This document shows positions 41,796 to 51,169 of a stretch of DNA of 64,000 nucleotides, in pieces. The notes under the pieces are model-generated. The model was not told the DNA's origin, did no database searches, and saw only the letters and a program-made list of their open reading frames with translations. Within the stretch, counting starts at the first letter, position 1. Each line of letters begins with the position of its first letter. Position numbers and translations under genes: made by a program. The DNA comes from Streptomyces sp. MP131-18 (GTDB taxonomy: Bacteria; Actinomycetota; Actinomycetes; Streptomycetales; Streptomycetaceae), in the NCBI RefSeq assembly GCF_001984575.1, contig NZ_LZNS01000001.1, forward strand, positions 7,615,061 through 7,679,060, in the 5' to 3' direction.

Positions 41796-44153
41796 ATGGT
41801 GGACGCCGGCTATTTTCGGTTCACGCACGAGGAAGCGGTAAGAGACGGCAAGAATCCCTGGAAACTCCGGACCGACTTCGATGCCGAGATCGATCTCGAT
41901 GACATGGTCGCCACGGGAAACGCCTTCGTCCGTGCGGCCGTGAAGGCCCAGGTCGCCGAGGATCTCGCCGCGTGTGCCTCCCAGCTGTCGGAACAGCCCG
42001 GGGGCATGGGCGGCCAGTCCATCGTGGACGGCGAGGGACGGCTCGTCGAGACGAACAACGCCCTGCCGCGCACCGAAGCCGAAACAGCGGTCGACTTCAT
42101 CTTCAGGGCCATGAACGCGGCGCACCACGCCGAGGAGGAAGCCCGCCGGCTCATCGAGAGGCCCGAGCTGGACTTCAGGCACGAGCGGAACCAGGACAAC
42201 GCGATATCCGAGTGGAACGAGTGGCTGATCGCCCTGGGTCAGGCTCACGACGAGCAGTACGCCGGACTGCCCCCCGAACTCCGCCCCAGCTCGCTGATCG
42301 TTCACCACCACAGCGGAGAGACGGAGTACGCGCAGATGTCGGGGAACACCTTCGCTCTTCCGGACTCCAGGGCCGCGTCGATCCGAGCCACGCATCTGAA
42401 GGTCGCGACGGATGACGCCGGGAGCACCTTTGACACGATCAACAGCGAGATCATCGCGTACCGCAGGGAATTGGCACACATAGGCAACGAGCTGGGAGGG
42501 CGGGGCTACGACCTGGCGGGGGACCCGCTCGGGGTGTTCGCCACCCCGCAGATGGCGCAGTTCTCGGCCGAGCAGCTCAACGCGGAACTGGCGCGTGACA
42601 CTCCCCCGGACCGGCACGTGATCGAGATGCACACGCGGAATCTGGAGGCCATCGCGCGCCGCGTCCACGGGGACCCGCTCGAACCGTCCCAGGGGGCGAG
42701 GGGACATATGAGCCCTGAGGACCGCGCCTACCTGGAGGCGTTCCACAACGCGCTCACCGCCGACTCGCTCGCACGACTGGGCCAATCGGACGTCCCCGCC
42801 GGGGTGCAGACCAGCGTCGGCAACAGCATCACCATGCTGATGAACCCGGCCATCGGCGGTATGAACCCGGAAACGATGGGCGCTGAGCAGGTTCCCGCTT
42901 CCATCCGCAACTTCGTCTATGACTATGAGAATTCCCTTGCCCACCGGCTCGGCCCCTTCGGCTCCCAGGAATTCAACGGCTTCGGCACTCTGATGTCGCG
43001 GGCGACCGTGGCCGCCGGTGACGAATTCTCGAAGGCTCTGGCGCACGCCGCGGTCGATATCGAGAGGATCAACGAGGAGCCGCGGCGCGCCGGCGCCGGT
43101 GTGCCGCTCGAGAACACGGCGAGCAGCGGGATGCTGGAGGCGGCGGCGCTGAACACCGACGCCTCCGCCGAACTCCTCGTCGACGCCGGGTTCCGCGGCG
43201 GCCTGCTCTCCCAGGGCTGGGACAGCAGCACGGGGGCCGCCGAACTCCTCCGGAGCGGCACCACCGTCCCGCCGGGCGTGTACGAGGGCAGCCCGTCCGG
43301 CCGCATGCACCTCGACGCCGCGTGCCACGTGCTCGCCGACGCGCCGCTGCACAGGGAAGCCATCCTCAGGACCGGTATCTCGGCCGACAACATCGAGCTG
43401 CAACGTGCCATCGGCGACACCGCGTTCGCGCACATGGACCTGCTGTCGAGAAACGCCAGGGACAGCGAAACCTGGAGCGTTTTCGGTCCACCTCAGTTGG
43501 TCAACGGAACAATGCGCGACTACGGTTTCGATCTTTCCTTGGAAGAGCGCACAGAACTGTTCGGGCTCATGCAGAGATCCGACCAAGGGGTGCGTCAGGA
43601 TTTCTTCAACGGCGTGCACCTCTGGGAGGCCGTGACCGCGCGCGACGCCTTCGCGGGGGAGGGGACTCCGGACGGGGCGACTCTCGCCAACCTCGGCGGC
43701 ATCGCGGGAACCGTCGCGAACGTGCAGAGCAACGTGGAAACGCCTTCCGGCACGGCGCCGTCACTCGCCAAGGCCACGGAGATCGCCGGCCAGGGCATCG
43801 CTCTGATTCCGGATGTCCGGGCCAATCTCGGAGGCACAGGACTGGCCGCGGCAGCGAACCTGCTGGGCGACCACTTCAAGGGCACCGGCGAGCAAGATCT
43901 GCAAAACCAGGAGCAGATGAGCGAGTGGATAAGCGAGGAATGGGGCGGCCTCCCCGGAAAACTCGCCCTCGTCGAGGCCGGCGTCGCGAGCGGACGGGCA
44001 GATCCCGGCGACTTCCGCACGTACCTCGACTACGGCGACGAGACATCCATAAACCAGTACCTGGCGAGAATGAGTATCGCCAACCCGAACGTGGCCGGTT
44101 ACCTGAACACGTTCGATGAAGGCTACGCCGCCGCCGTGAAGGTGCCGCAATGA
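41796..44153 (+). CDS. Large ESX-locus protein of unknown function
   Basis: This 785-residue, largely helical, acidic protein begins MVDAGYFRFTHEEAVRDGKN. It contains VKAQVAEDLAACASQLSEQPG, repeated helical blocks, and a C-terminal stretch (QNQEQMSEWISEEWGGLPGK). There is no signal peptide or membrane segment and no recognisable enzyme or toxin domain. The ATG of eccC overlaps its stop by 4 bp. GC content is slightly lower and codon use more mixed than in the ecc genes, which suggests a variable substrate rather than core machinery. Alternatives are a scaffold or an anti-competitor effector. Confidence 0.7.
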   Translation: MVDAGYFRFTHEEAVRDGKNPWKLRTDFDAEIDLDDMVATGNAFVRAAVKAQVAEDLAACASQLSEQPGGMGGQSIVDGEGRLVETNNALPRTEAETAVDFIFRAMNAAHHAEEEARRLIERPELDFRHERNQDNAISEWNEWLIALGQAHDEQYAGLPPELRPSSLIVHHHSGETEYAQMSGNTFALPDSRAASIRATHLKVATDDAGSTFDTINSEIIAYRRELAHIGNELGGRGYDLAGDPLGVFATPQMAQFSAEQLNAELARDTPPDRHVIEMHTRNLEAIARRVHGDPLEPSQGARGHMSPEDRAYLEAFHNALTADSLARLGQSDVPAGVQTSVGNSITMLMNPAIGGMNPETMGAEQVPASIRNFVYDYENSLAHRLGPFGSQEFNGFGTLMSRATVAAGDEFSKALAHAAVDIERINEEPRRAGAGVPLENTASSGMLEAAALNTDASAELLVDAGFRGGLLSQGWDSSTGAAELLRSGTTVPPGVYEGSPSGRMHLDAACHVLADAPLHREAILRTGISADNIELQRAIGDTAFAHMDLLSRNARDSETWSVFGPPQLVNGTMRDYGFDLSLEERTELFGLMQRSDQGVRQDFFNGVHLWEAVTARDAFAGEGTPDGATLANLGGIAGTVANVQSNVETPSGTAPSLAKATEIAGQGIALIPDVRANLGGTGLAAAANLLGDHFKGTGEQDLQNQEQMSEWISEEWGGLPGKLALVEAGVASGRADPGDFRTYLDYGDETSINQYLARMSIANPNVAGYLNTFDEGYAAAVKVPQ

Positions 44154-47100
44154 CCACAGTCCCCGCGTCTTCCGCCTCCACCACCACCGTCCTCTTCCGC
44201 CGTCCGCCGCGCGCGGCGCAGCCCGTCGTCCCCGATCAGGAGCTCGTCGTCCAGGCCCCGCCGCAGCTGCCGCAGCCGGAGGACGCCAACTCCTGGATGA
44301 TGGCGCTGCCCGCGCTGAGCGGGCTCGGCTCCGTGATGTACATGCTGACAATGGGACGGGGCCCGATCGGATACGTCGTCGGCGCGATGTTCCTCATCTC
44401 CTGCCTCGCCATGGTCGTCGGGTCGGTCGTCTGGCACCGCGCCAAGACGCGAACCGTCGCCCGCAACGACCGGCACGACTATCTGCGGTACCTGGAGCGC
44501 ACCCGCGGCGAGGTACGGCGGACGGCGCGGGCCCAGCGCGAGGCGCTGGAGTGGGACGCTCCCCAGCCGGGCGCGCTGTGGTCGGTGGCGGAGAGCCGGC
44601 GGATGTGGGAACGGCGGAGCGGGGACGCCGACTTCGCCGTGGTGCGCGTCGGGGCCGGGCCGCGGTTTCTCGCCACGCCGCTGGTGGCCGCCGAGACCGC
44701 GCCCGTGGAGGACCTGGACCCGATGAGCGCGGTGGCGCTGCGGCGCTTCGTCGACACCCACGCCGTGGTGCCGGATCTGCCGTTGCAGGTCGCGCTGCGG
44801 CGCTTCGCCGCCCTGGCCGTGACCGGCGACGCGGCACGGGCACTGGCCCGCGCCGTCGTCGCGCACGCGGCCACCTTCCACTCCCCGGAGGATCTGCGGA
44901 TCGTGGTCTGCGCCGCCAATATCGACGGCCCGGAGTGGTCCTGGGTGAAGTGGCTGCCCCACGCGCATCACCCGCAGGAGGTGGACCATGTCGGTCCGGT
45001 GCGGATGGCGCACCCGGCGCTGAGCGTGCTGGAGGAGTGGCTCGGCCCGGAGCTCACCCGCCGCACGCGCTTCAATCGCAACGCCGAGCCGGACCCCGAG
45101 CTGCCGCACCTCCTCGTCGTGCTCGACGGCGGCCTGGTCACCGGCCTGGAGGCGCTGCTGGACCCGGGCGGGCTCCAGGCGGTCACCGTGCTGGAGGTGA
45201 ACGGGCGCGCGACCGGGCAACTGGTCGACGCGCACGGCGTACGGCTGGCGACCGACGACGGCGGGCTCTCGGTACTGGCCGGCGAGACCCGGGACGAACT
45301 GGGGCGGGCCGACGCGCTGTCGGCCGCCGAGGCGGAGGCGCTGGCGCGCCGGCTGGCACGGTACCGCGTGGACGGGCGCGGCACGGCCGCCGGAACCGAG
45401 GACAGGACCGGGGTCGTGAACACCCTGCCGGGCCTGCTGGGAATCGCCGACCCCGGTCGCCCCGACCTGGCGGCGTTGTGGCGGCACCGCCCGATGCGGG
45501 ACCGGCTCCGCGTGCCGCTGGGCGTATCGGCCGACGGCGGGCTGCTGGAGCTGGACATCAAGGAGTCGGCGCAGAACGGCATGGGGCCGCACGGACTACT
45601 GGTCGGAGCGACGGGCTCCGGCAAGTCGGAGCTGCTGCGCACCGTGGTACTCGGCATGGCGGCGACGCACCCCACCGAGCATCTCAACTTCGTCCTGGTG
45701 GACTTCAAGGGCGGTGCCACCTTCGCCGGCATGGCGGAACTTCCGCACGTCGCCGCCGTCATCACCAACCTTGAGGACGACCTGACCATGGTCGACCGCA
45801 TGAAGGAGGCCCTGTCCGGCGAGATCAACCGCCGCCAGGAGGTGCTCCGTGCCGCAGGGAACCTCGTATCCGTCCGCGACTACGAGCGGGCCCGCCAGCG
45901 CGGAGCGAACCTGCCGCCGTTGCCGAGCCTGTTCATCGTCGTCGACGAATTCTCCGAACTCCTGGCTCAAAAACCTGACTTCGCCGACCTGTTCGCGCAG
46001 ATCGGGCGGCTGGGACGGTCGCTGGGCCTCCACCTCCTCCTCGCCTCCCAGCGCCTGGACGAGGGACGGCTGCGCGGCCTGGAAGCCCACCTGTCGTACC
46101 GGATCGGGCTGCGGACGTTCTCCGAGGCCGAGAGCCGCACCGCCATCGGCGCGCCCGACGCCCACCGCCTGCCCAACGCCCCCGGGCACGGCTACCTGAA
46201 GACGGACACCGTCACCCTGCGCCGTTTCCGGGCCGCCTACGTCTCCGGCCCCTACCGCACCGGCGAGGACGGTGGCGGCCCGGCGCTCACCGGCGCCCTC
46301 GGCGTGCGCCGGTTCCCCGCCGGATACGTGCCGGTGCCGGACGAGCAGCGCCCCGAGCCGGAGCCGGAACCGGCCCCGGAGCCCGACGAGTTCGGCGAGG
46401 ACGAGGAGCTGGGCACCACCGTGCTCAGCGTTCTGGTCGACCGCATGGCCGGGCAGGCGCCGCGGGCCCACCAGGTCTGGCTGCCGCCCCTGGAGAAGCC
46501 CGAGCCGCTCGACACCCTCCTCGGCGACCTCGGGGTGCGCGACGGACGCGGCTTCGGCAGCCTCTCCGCGCGCGGCGCGCTGACCGCCCGCATCGGCGTC
46601 GTGGACCGTCCCTTCCACCAGCGCCGGGACCCGCTCGAACTCGAACTGTCCGGCGCGGGCGGCCACACCGCGATCGTCGGCGGCCCGCTCAGCGGCAAGT
46701 CCACGGCGGTACGGGCGCTGATCACCTCCCTCGCGCTGCGCCACACTCCGGAAGAAGTGCAGTTCTACTGCCTGGACTTCTCCGGCACCCTCTTCCCGCT
46801 CGCCGGTCTGCCGCACGTCGGCGGCGTCGCCGGCCGCACCGACACCGAGCTGGTCAACCGCACCGTCGCCGAGGTGCTCGAAATGCTTCAGACGCGCGAG
46901 GCCCGCTTCCGCGAGCTGGGCGTGGAGTCGATGGCCGGACTCCGCACCGCCCGCGCCGAGGGGCGGCTGCCGGACGAGCCCTCCCCGGCCGCCGGGCAGC
47001 GGGCGGACCTCAGGAGCGACGTCTTCCTCGTCGTCGACGGCTGGCAGGTGATGCGGCAGAGCTACCCCGAGATCGAAGAGGTGCTGATGGGCGTGGCCGG

Positions 47101-48220
47101 GCGGATGCTGACCTACGGCATCCACCTGGTCGTCACCGGCAACCGGTGGATGGACATGCGCATGAGCCTGCGCGACCTGATCGGCACCAAGGTCGAGCTG
47201 AAGCTCGGCGACGCGCTCGACTCCGAGGTCGACCGCAAACTGCAACGCGACGTCCCCGCCGACCGCCCCGGGCGCGGCATCAGCGCGGAGAAGTCGCACT
47301 TCCTGGTGGCGATGCCACGCGTGGACGGCGTCCGTTCCGCCGACGGCCTCGCCGACGGCGTGGGCGACCTGGTGCGGCGCGTCGACGAGGCGTGGAACGG
47401 CCCGCGCGCCCCCAAGGTGCGCCTGCTGCCCACCATCTGGCGCCCCGACCGGCTTCCTCCGGTCCACGCGCGGCAGGTCGCCCCGCGGGCCGCCGGGGCG
47501 TGGGACAGGCCGGGCGTGGCGATCGGCCTGGAGGGCAACCGCCTGGAGCCGGTCACTCTCACCCCCGGGGAGGACGCGGGCCTGATCGTCGTCGGCGACA
47601 GCGAGACCGGCAAGACGGGGCTGCTGCGCGCGGTGGCCCGGCAGGTCATCACCCGGCACACCCCCGAGCGGGCGAAGATCGTCGTGCTCGACCACCGGAT
47701 GACGATGCTGCGGGAGTTCGACGGCCCGCACCTGCTGGGCTACTCCACGACCCAGGAACGTTCGGCGGAGGTCGTCGGCGGGCTGGCCGAGGGGCTGAGG
47801 AAGCGGCTGCCGGGCCCCGACATCACGCCCGAACAGCTGCGCAACCGCTCCTGGTGGACCGGCCCGGAGATCTACCTCCTCGTCGACGACTACGACCTGG
47901 TCGCCACCTCCCGCGGGAACCCGCTCGCCTCGCTGCTGGACTTCCTGCCCCACGCCCGGGCCATGGGGCTGAACGTTTTCATCACCCGCCAGGCCGGCGG
48001 CGCCGGCCGGGCGGTGCTGGAGCCGGTGCTGGGCCGGATGAAGGAGCTGAACTTCCCCGCCGTGCTGCTCAGCATCCCCAAGGACGAAATGCCCATCTGG
48101 GGCGTCAAGCCCGCTCAGCGCGCCAGGGGCCGGGGACTGCTGCTGCACCGCAGGCTCGGCAACGTGCCCGTGCAGCTCGCGCACGAGGACGCGCCGCAGA
48201 CACCCGCGACAGCCGACTGA
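44150..48220 (+). CDS. eccC: Type VII secretion ATPase EccC
   Basis: This is a 1356-residue FtsK/SpoIIIE-type motor. Two transmembrane helices (~residues 50-85) precede a stalk and three ATPase domains with P-loops GATGSGKSE (~485), GGPLSGKST (~845) and GDSETGKTG (~1150). Walker B in domain 1 is IVVDEFSELL. Domains 2 and 3 have VVDGWQVM and VDDYDLVA, so they lack the catalytic Glu and are likely degenerate. This matches known EccC, where the first domain is the active engine. It recognises WXG100 dimers and drives export through EccD/EccB/EccE. It starts in the ATGA overlap with the preceding gene. Confidence 0.95.
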   Translation: MTTVPASSASTTTVLFRRPPRAAQPVVPDQELVVQAPPQLPQPEDANSWMMALPALSGLGSVMYMLTMGRGPIGYVVGAMFLISCLAMVVGSVVWHRAKTRTVARNDRHDYLRYLERTRGEVRRTARAQREALEWDAPQPGALWSVAESRRMWERRSGDADFAVVRVGAGPRFLATPLVAAETAPVEDLDPMSAVALRRFVDTHAVVPDLPLQVALRRFAALAVTGDAARALARAVVAHAATFHSPEDLRIVVCAANIDGPEWSWVKWLPHAHHPQEVDHVGPVRMAHPALSVLEEWLGPELTRRTRFNRNAEPDPELPHLLVVLDGGLVTGLEALLDPGGLQAVTVLEVNGRATGQLVDAHGVRLATDDGGLSVLAGETRDELGRADALSAAEAEALARRLARYRVDGRGTAAGTEDRTGVVNTLPGLLGIADPGRPDLAALWRHRPMRDRLRVPLGVSADGGLLELDIKESAQNGMGPHGLLVGATGSGKSELLRTVVLGMAATHPTEHLNFVLVDFKGGATFAGMAELPHVAAVITNLEDDLTMVDRMKEALSGEINRRQEVLRAAGNLVSVRDYERARQRGANLPPLPSLFIVVDEFSELLAQKPDFADLFAQIGRLGRSLGLHLLLASQRLDEGRLRGLEAHLSYRIGLRTFSEAESRTAIGAPDAHRLPNAPGHGYLKTDTVTLRRFRAAYVSGPYRTGEDGGGPALTGALGVRRFPAGYVPVPDEQRPEPEPEPAPEPDEFGEDEELGTTVLSVLVDRMAGQAPRAHQVWLPPLEKPEPLDTLLGDLGVRDGRGFGSLSARGALTARIGVVDRPFHQRRDPLELELSGAGGHTAIVGGPLSGKSTAVRALITSLALRHTPEEVQFYCLDFSGTLFPLAGLPHVGGVAGRTDTELVNRTVAEVLEMLQTREARFRELGVESMAGLRTARAEGRLPDEPSPAAGQRADLRSDVFLVVDGWQVMRQSYPEIEEVLMGVAGRMLTYGIHLVVTGNRWMDMRMSLRDLIGTKVELKLGDALDSEVDRKLQRDVPADRPGRGISAEKSHFLVAMPRVDGVRSADGLADGVGDLVRRVDEAWNGPRAPKVRLLPTIWRPDRLPPVHARQVAPRAAGAWDRPGVAIGLEGNRLEPVTLTPGEDAGLIVVGDSETGKTGLLRAVARQVITRHTPERAKIVVLDHRMTMLREFDGPHLLGYSTTQERSAEVVGGLAEGLRKRLPGPDITPEQLRNRSWWTGPEIYLLVDDYDLVATSRGNPLASLLDFLPHARAMGLNVFITRQAGGAGRAVLEPVLGRMKELNFPAVLLSIPKDEMPIWGVKPAQRARGRGLLLHRRLGNVPVQLAHEDAPQTPATAD

Positions 48221-48270
48221 CCGCGTGGGCACCGACCACGCAGGCACTGACACGTAGGGACCCATGAGCC

Positions 48271-49749
48271 ATGAGTGCCAGCCTCACCCACCACCCGGCA
48301 GCTCCGCACCCACCCGACCCCGCGGCCCGCGCCGCGCCGCGCGCCCCGGCCGGCGCCTCGCCGCCCGCCGCGGCGGCGTTCGTCCGCATCGGCCTCGCCG
48401 GACCGGCCGGACGCACGGACCTGGCCGTCCCGGCGGCCGTGCCGCTCGCGTCGATGCTGCCGATGCTCCTGCAGCAAAGCGGCGAGGGCCCAGGTCCCGA
48501 CGGCGGTGTCCGGCACGGCGGATGGGTGCTGCGCCGCGCCGACGGCACCCGGCTGGAAGCCGCCACCTCCCTCGCCGAACAGGGCGTCGCCGAGGGGGAC
48601 CTGCTCTTCCTCGCCCACGGCAACGCCGATGCCACCCCGCCGCTCTACGACGACATCGCCGAGGTCATCGGCGAGCACGGCGTCCGCGAGACCTGGCCCG
48701 TCCGCGCCACCCGCCACGCCGCCGCCGCGCTGACGGCCCTTGCGGTGCTGACCGGCTGCGCCGCGTTCGCCGTGGCCCCGGGCGCGATCCCCGGCTGGCT
48801 GGCGCTGGCGACGGCGGCCCTCGTCCTGGCGTTCGGCGTGCTGGCGTCGCGCGGCTTCGACAACGTCCACGCGGGAACGTTCGCCGGCCTGCTGGCCGTG
48901 CCGCCCGCCGTCGTCGGCGCGGTCCGGCTGCTCGGCGCCGGCCACGACGGTAGCGGCCTGGACGCCGAACACCTGCTGCTGGCCTGCGCGGTGGTGGCCG
49001 TGCTCGGCGTGCTGGGTCCTGTCCTGGTGGGCGGCGGGGACGGAACGTTCGCCGCGCTGGTCGTCGCGGGCCCGCTCGGGGCCGTGGGGGCCGCGATATG
49101 CACCATCTGGCGCGACGTCACCCCGGCGGAGGCCGCCTCGGTCACCGGCCCGCTCGCGCTGGCGCTCACCACGCTGTGGCCCACCCTGGCGTTGCGCGTC
49201 GCCCGCGTCCCCGCCCCCCAACTGGCCGCCACCGCCGACGAACTGGAACGCCTCCCCAGCCAGCTCGCCCACGAGCGGCTGGCCGCCCGGGTCGCCGCCG
49301 CCCGCCGGGTGCTGGGCGGCATGGTCGTCGGCAGCCACCTCGTGGCGGGCGGGGCGCTGCTGTGGCTCTTCGCGGCCACCGAACTGTGGCCCGGGGTGCT
49401 GGCCGGCACGCTGACCGCGCTGATTCTGCTGCGCGCCCGGCTGTTCCGGGAACGGGGGCAGGTCGCCACGGCGCTGGTGACGGCCTTCTCCGGGGCCGCC
49501 GGGGCAGCGGTGTTCACGGTGGCCGACCGGGCGGCGCAGACGGCGCCACTGCTGGGCGTGCTGGTCCCGGTGGTGCTGACCGCCGCCCTGGCCGCGGGCG
49601 GCGTGGGTCTTGCGGCCGGCCGCCGCCGCCCGAACCCCAGGCTGGCGCGGACGCTGGACGTGCTGGAGACCACCCTGCTGGTGGCCGTGGTCCCCCTCGC
49701 CCTTGCGGTGTGGGAGGTCTACGGCGCCCTGTTGAACCTGAGGGCGTGA
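48271..49749 (+). CDS. eccD: Type VII secretion pore protein EccD
   Basis: This 492-residue membrane protein has an N-terminal ubiquitin-like domain after a Pro/Ala-rich leader (FVRIGLAGPAGRTDLAVPAA, LRRADGTRLEAATSLAEQGV). About eleven membrane helices follow from residue ~150, among them AAALTALAVLTGCAAFAVAPG and VLVPVVLTAALAAGGVGLAA. This is the EccD layout. Dimers line the ESX pore in the cytoplasmic membrane. It lies between eccC and mycP in the usual gene order. The ~40-residue disordered N-terminus is longer than in mycobacterial EccD. Confidence 0.92.
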   Translation: MSASLTHHPAAPHPPDPAARAAPRAPAGASPPAAAAFVRIGLAGPAGRTDLAVPAAVPLASMLPMLLQQSGEGPGPDGGVRHGGWVLRRADGTRLEAATSLAEQGVAEGDLLFLAHGNADATPPLYDDIAEVIGEHGVRETWPVRATRHAAAALTALAVLTGCAAFAVAPGAIPGWLALATAALVLAFGVLASRGFDNVHAGTFAGLLAVPPAVVGAVRLLGAGHDGSGLDAEHLLLACAVVAVLGVLGPVLVGGGDGTFAALVVAGPLGAVGAAICTIWRDVTPAEAASVTGPLALALTTLWPTLALRVARVPAPQLAATADELERLPSQLAHERLAARVAAARRVLGGMVVGSHLVAGGALLWLFAATELWPGVLAGTLTALILLRARLFRERGQVATALVTAFSGAAGAAVFTVADRAAQTAPLLGVLVPVVLTAALAAGGVGLAAGRRRPNPRLARTLDVLETTLLVAVVPLALAVWEVYGALLNLRA

Positions 49750-49754
49750 GAGCC

Positions 49755-51167
49755 ATGACCCGTCCGACGCGTCTGCCCGTCGCCGTGCTCGTGCTGCTGG
49801 CCACCGCCGTGTCCGCCGCCGTGCTGCCCGGTGCCGCCACCCCCGCCGCCGCCTCGCAGCCGTGCCGCACGACGGTGACCGGCGAGGAGATGCCCGGCGG
49901 CGCCGACCCGCACCCCCTCATCGGCCAGCTCGGGCTGCACCAGAGCTGGGATCTGTCCACCGGCGCGGGCGTCACCGTCGGCGTCGTCGACTCCGGCGTG
50001 GACGCCACCCACCCCGACCTCGACGGCCAGGTGGCCAGGGGCCGGGAGTTCACCACCGTGCTCGACGAGCGCGAGTTCGAGACGTCCCGGCCCGAGCGGC
50101 AGCGGGACTGCGAGGGCCACGGCACCGCCGTGGCCGGGCTCATCGCCGCCCGGCGCACCGCCGGCGACCGCATGGCCGGGGTGGCTCCGGACGCCCGGGT
50201 CTACCCCGTCCGCATCGCCGACGGCGTCGACCGGGCCACCGCCGGCACGCTCGCCGCGGCCATCGACGACGCCGTGGCCGCGGAAGTCGGCGTCATCAAC
50301 CTGTCGTTCGCCGTCCCCGTCGACCACGAGCCGATCCGGGACGCCGTCGGGCGCGCCCTCGACCGGAACGTCGTGGTCGTCGCGGCCATGGGCAACGAGG
50401 GCAACGCCGGCGGCGGCGAGGCCCCCATGTACCCGGCCGCCTACGACGGGGTACTGGCCGTCGCCGCCGTGGACGCCGACGGCACGCCGCTGGACTCCTC
50501 CAACGCCGGCCCCTGGGTGGACCTCGCCGCGATCGGTGAGGACCTCGTGGTGGTGTCCCCCGGCGGCGAGGGCTACCGGCTGGAGGCCGGGACCAGCATG
50601 GCCGCCGCGCAGGTGTCCGGCACCGCCGCGCTGGTCCGCTCCCGCTTCCCCACGCTGACGGCCGAAGAGGTGGCCGAGCGGCTGACCGGCTCCGCCACCC
50701 CCCTGGGCGGCGGAACCGACGACCGTACCGGCGCCGGGCTCGTCGACCCCTTCGGCGCGTTGACCCACCTCCCCGGAGCGACCGGAAACGCGGGCGACGG
50801 GGACGGCGCGGACGCCGGGGGCGACGGCGCGGCATCCGCCGGTCGTATCCCGCCGCAGGAGCTGCCGCGGGGCGAGCCGCCGCTCAGCTCCTCCGCCGCC
50901 ACCGGACTGGCCGTGAGCGGCGCGCTGCTGCTGGGCGTTCTCCTGGTGCTGCTGGCCGTGCCCGGGGTGCGCCGGGCCGCCCGGCGCGGCTGGCGGGCCG
51001 GCACCGCGCCGGAACAGCGCGCACCGCAGGAGCCGGTGCCGGTGAACGCCCCGGGCCCGCCCGCCGCCAGCGTCGCCTGGCTCAGCGGCGACGGCGGAGC
51101 CGACGGCCACCGGAACCGGAACCATCCCAGCCAGCTGACCGCGAACCCGACCCGGAATCGGACATAG
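49755..51167 (+). CDS. mycP: Mycosin MycP, subtilisin-like serine protease
   Basis: This is a 470-residue protein with a signal peptide (residues ~1-34), a catalytic domain with the triad D79 (VGVVDSGVD), H122 (CEGHGTAVAG) and S281 (EAGTSMAAAQ), a Gly/Asp-rich linker, a membrane anchor near residues 375-400 (SGALLLGVLLVLLAVPG) and a cytosolic tail of ~65 residues. Mycosins stabilise and cap the ESX membrane complex and clip selected substrates. Only 5 nt separate it from eccD and 2 nt from eccB. Confidence 0.94.
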   Translation: MTRPTRLPVAVLVLLATAVSAAVLPGAATPAAASQPCRTTVTGEEMPGGADPHPLIGQLGLHQSWDLSTGAGVTVGVVDSGVDATHPDLDGQVARGREFTTVLDEREFETSRPERQRDCEGHGTAVAGLIAARRTAGDRMAGVAPDARVYPVRIADGVDRATAGTLAAAIDDAVAAEVGVINLSFAVPVDHEPIRDAVGRALDRNVVVVAAMGNEGNAGGGEAPMYPAAYDGVLAVAAVDADGTPLDSSNAGPWVDLAAIGEDLVVVSPGGEGYRLEAGTSMAAAQVSGTAALVRSRFPTLTAEEVAERLTGSATPLGGGTDDRTGAGLVDPFGALTHLPGATGNAGDGDGADAGGDGAASAGRIPPQELPRGEPPLSSSAATGLAVSGALLLGVLLVLLAVPGVRRAARRGWRAGTAPEQRAPQEPVPVNAPGPPAASVAWLSGDGGADGHRNRNHPSQLTANPTRNRT

Positions 51168-51169
51168 CC

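Noticed and set aside
39684..43619. 1311-codon open frame on the minus strand
   Set aside because: It lies antisense to five well-supported ESX-locus genes with proper ribosome sites. The translation is low-complexity and matches no family. It is a typical high-GC shadow.
45596..48265. 889-codon minus-strand frame
   Set aside because: It is antisense to eccC, whose motifs are certain, and its His/Gln/Arg-rich translation lacks any domain.
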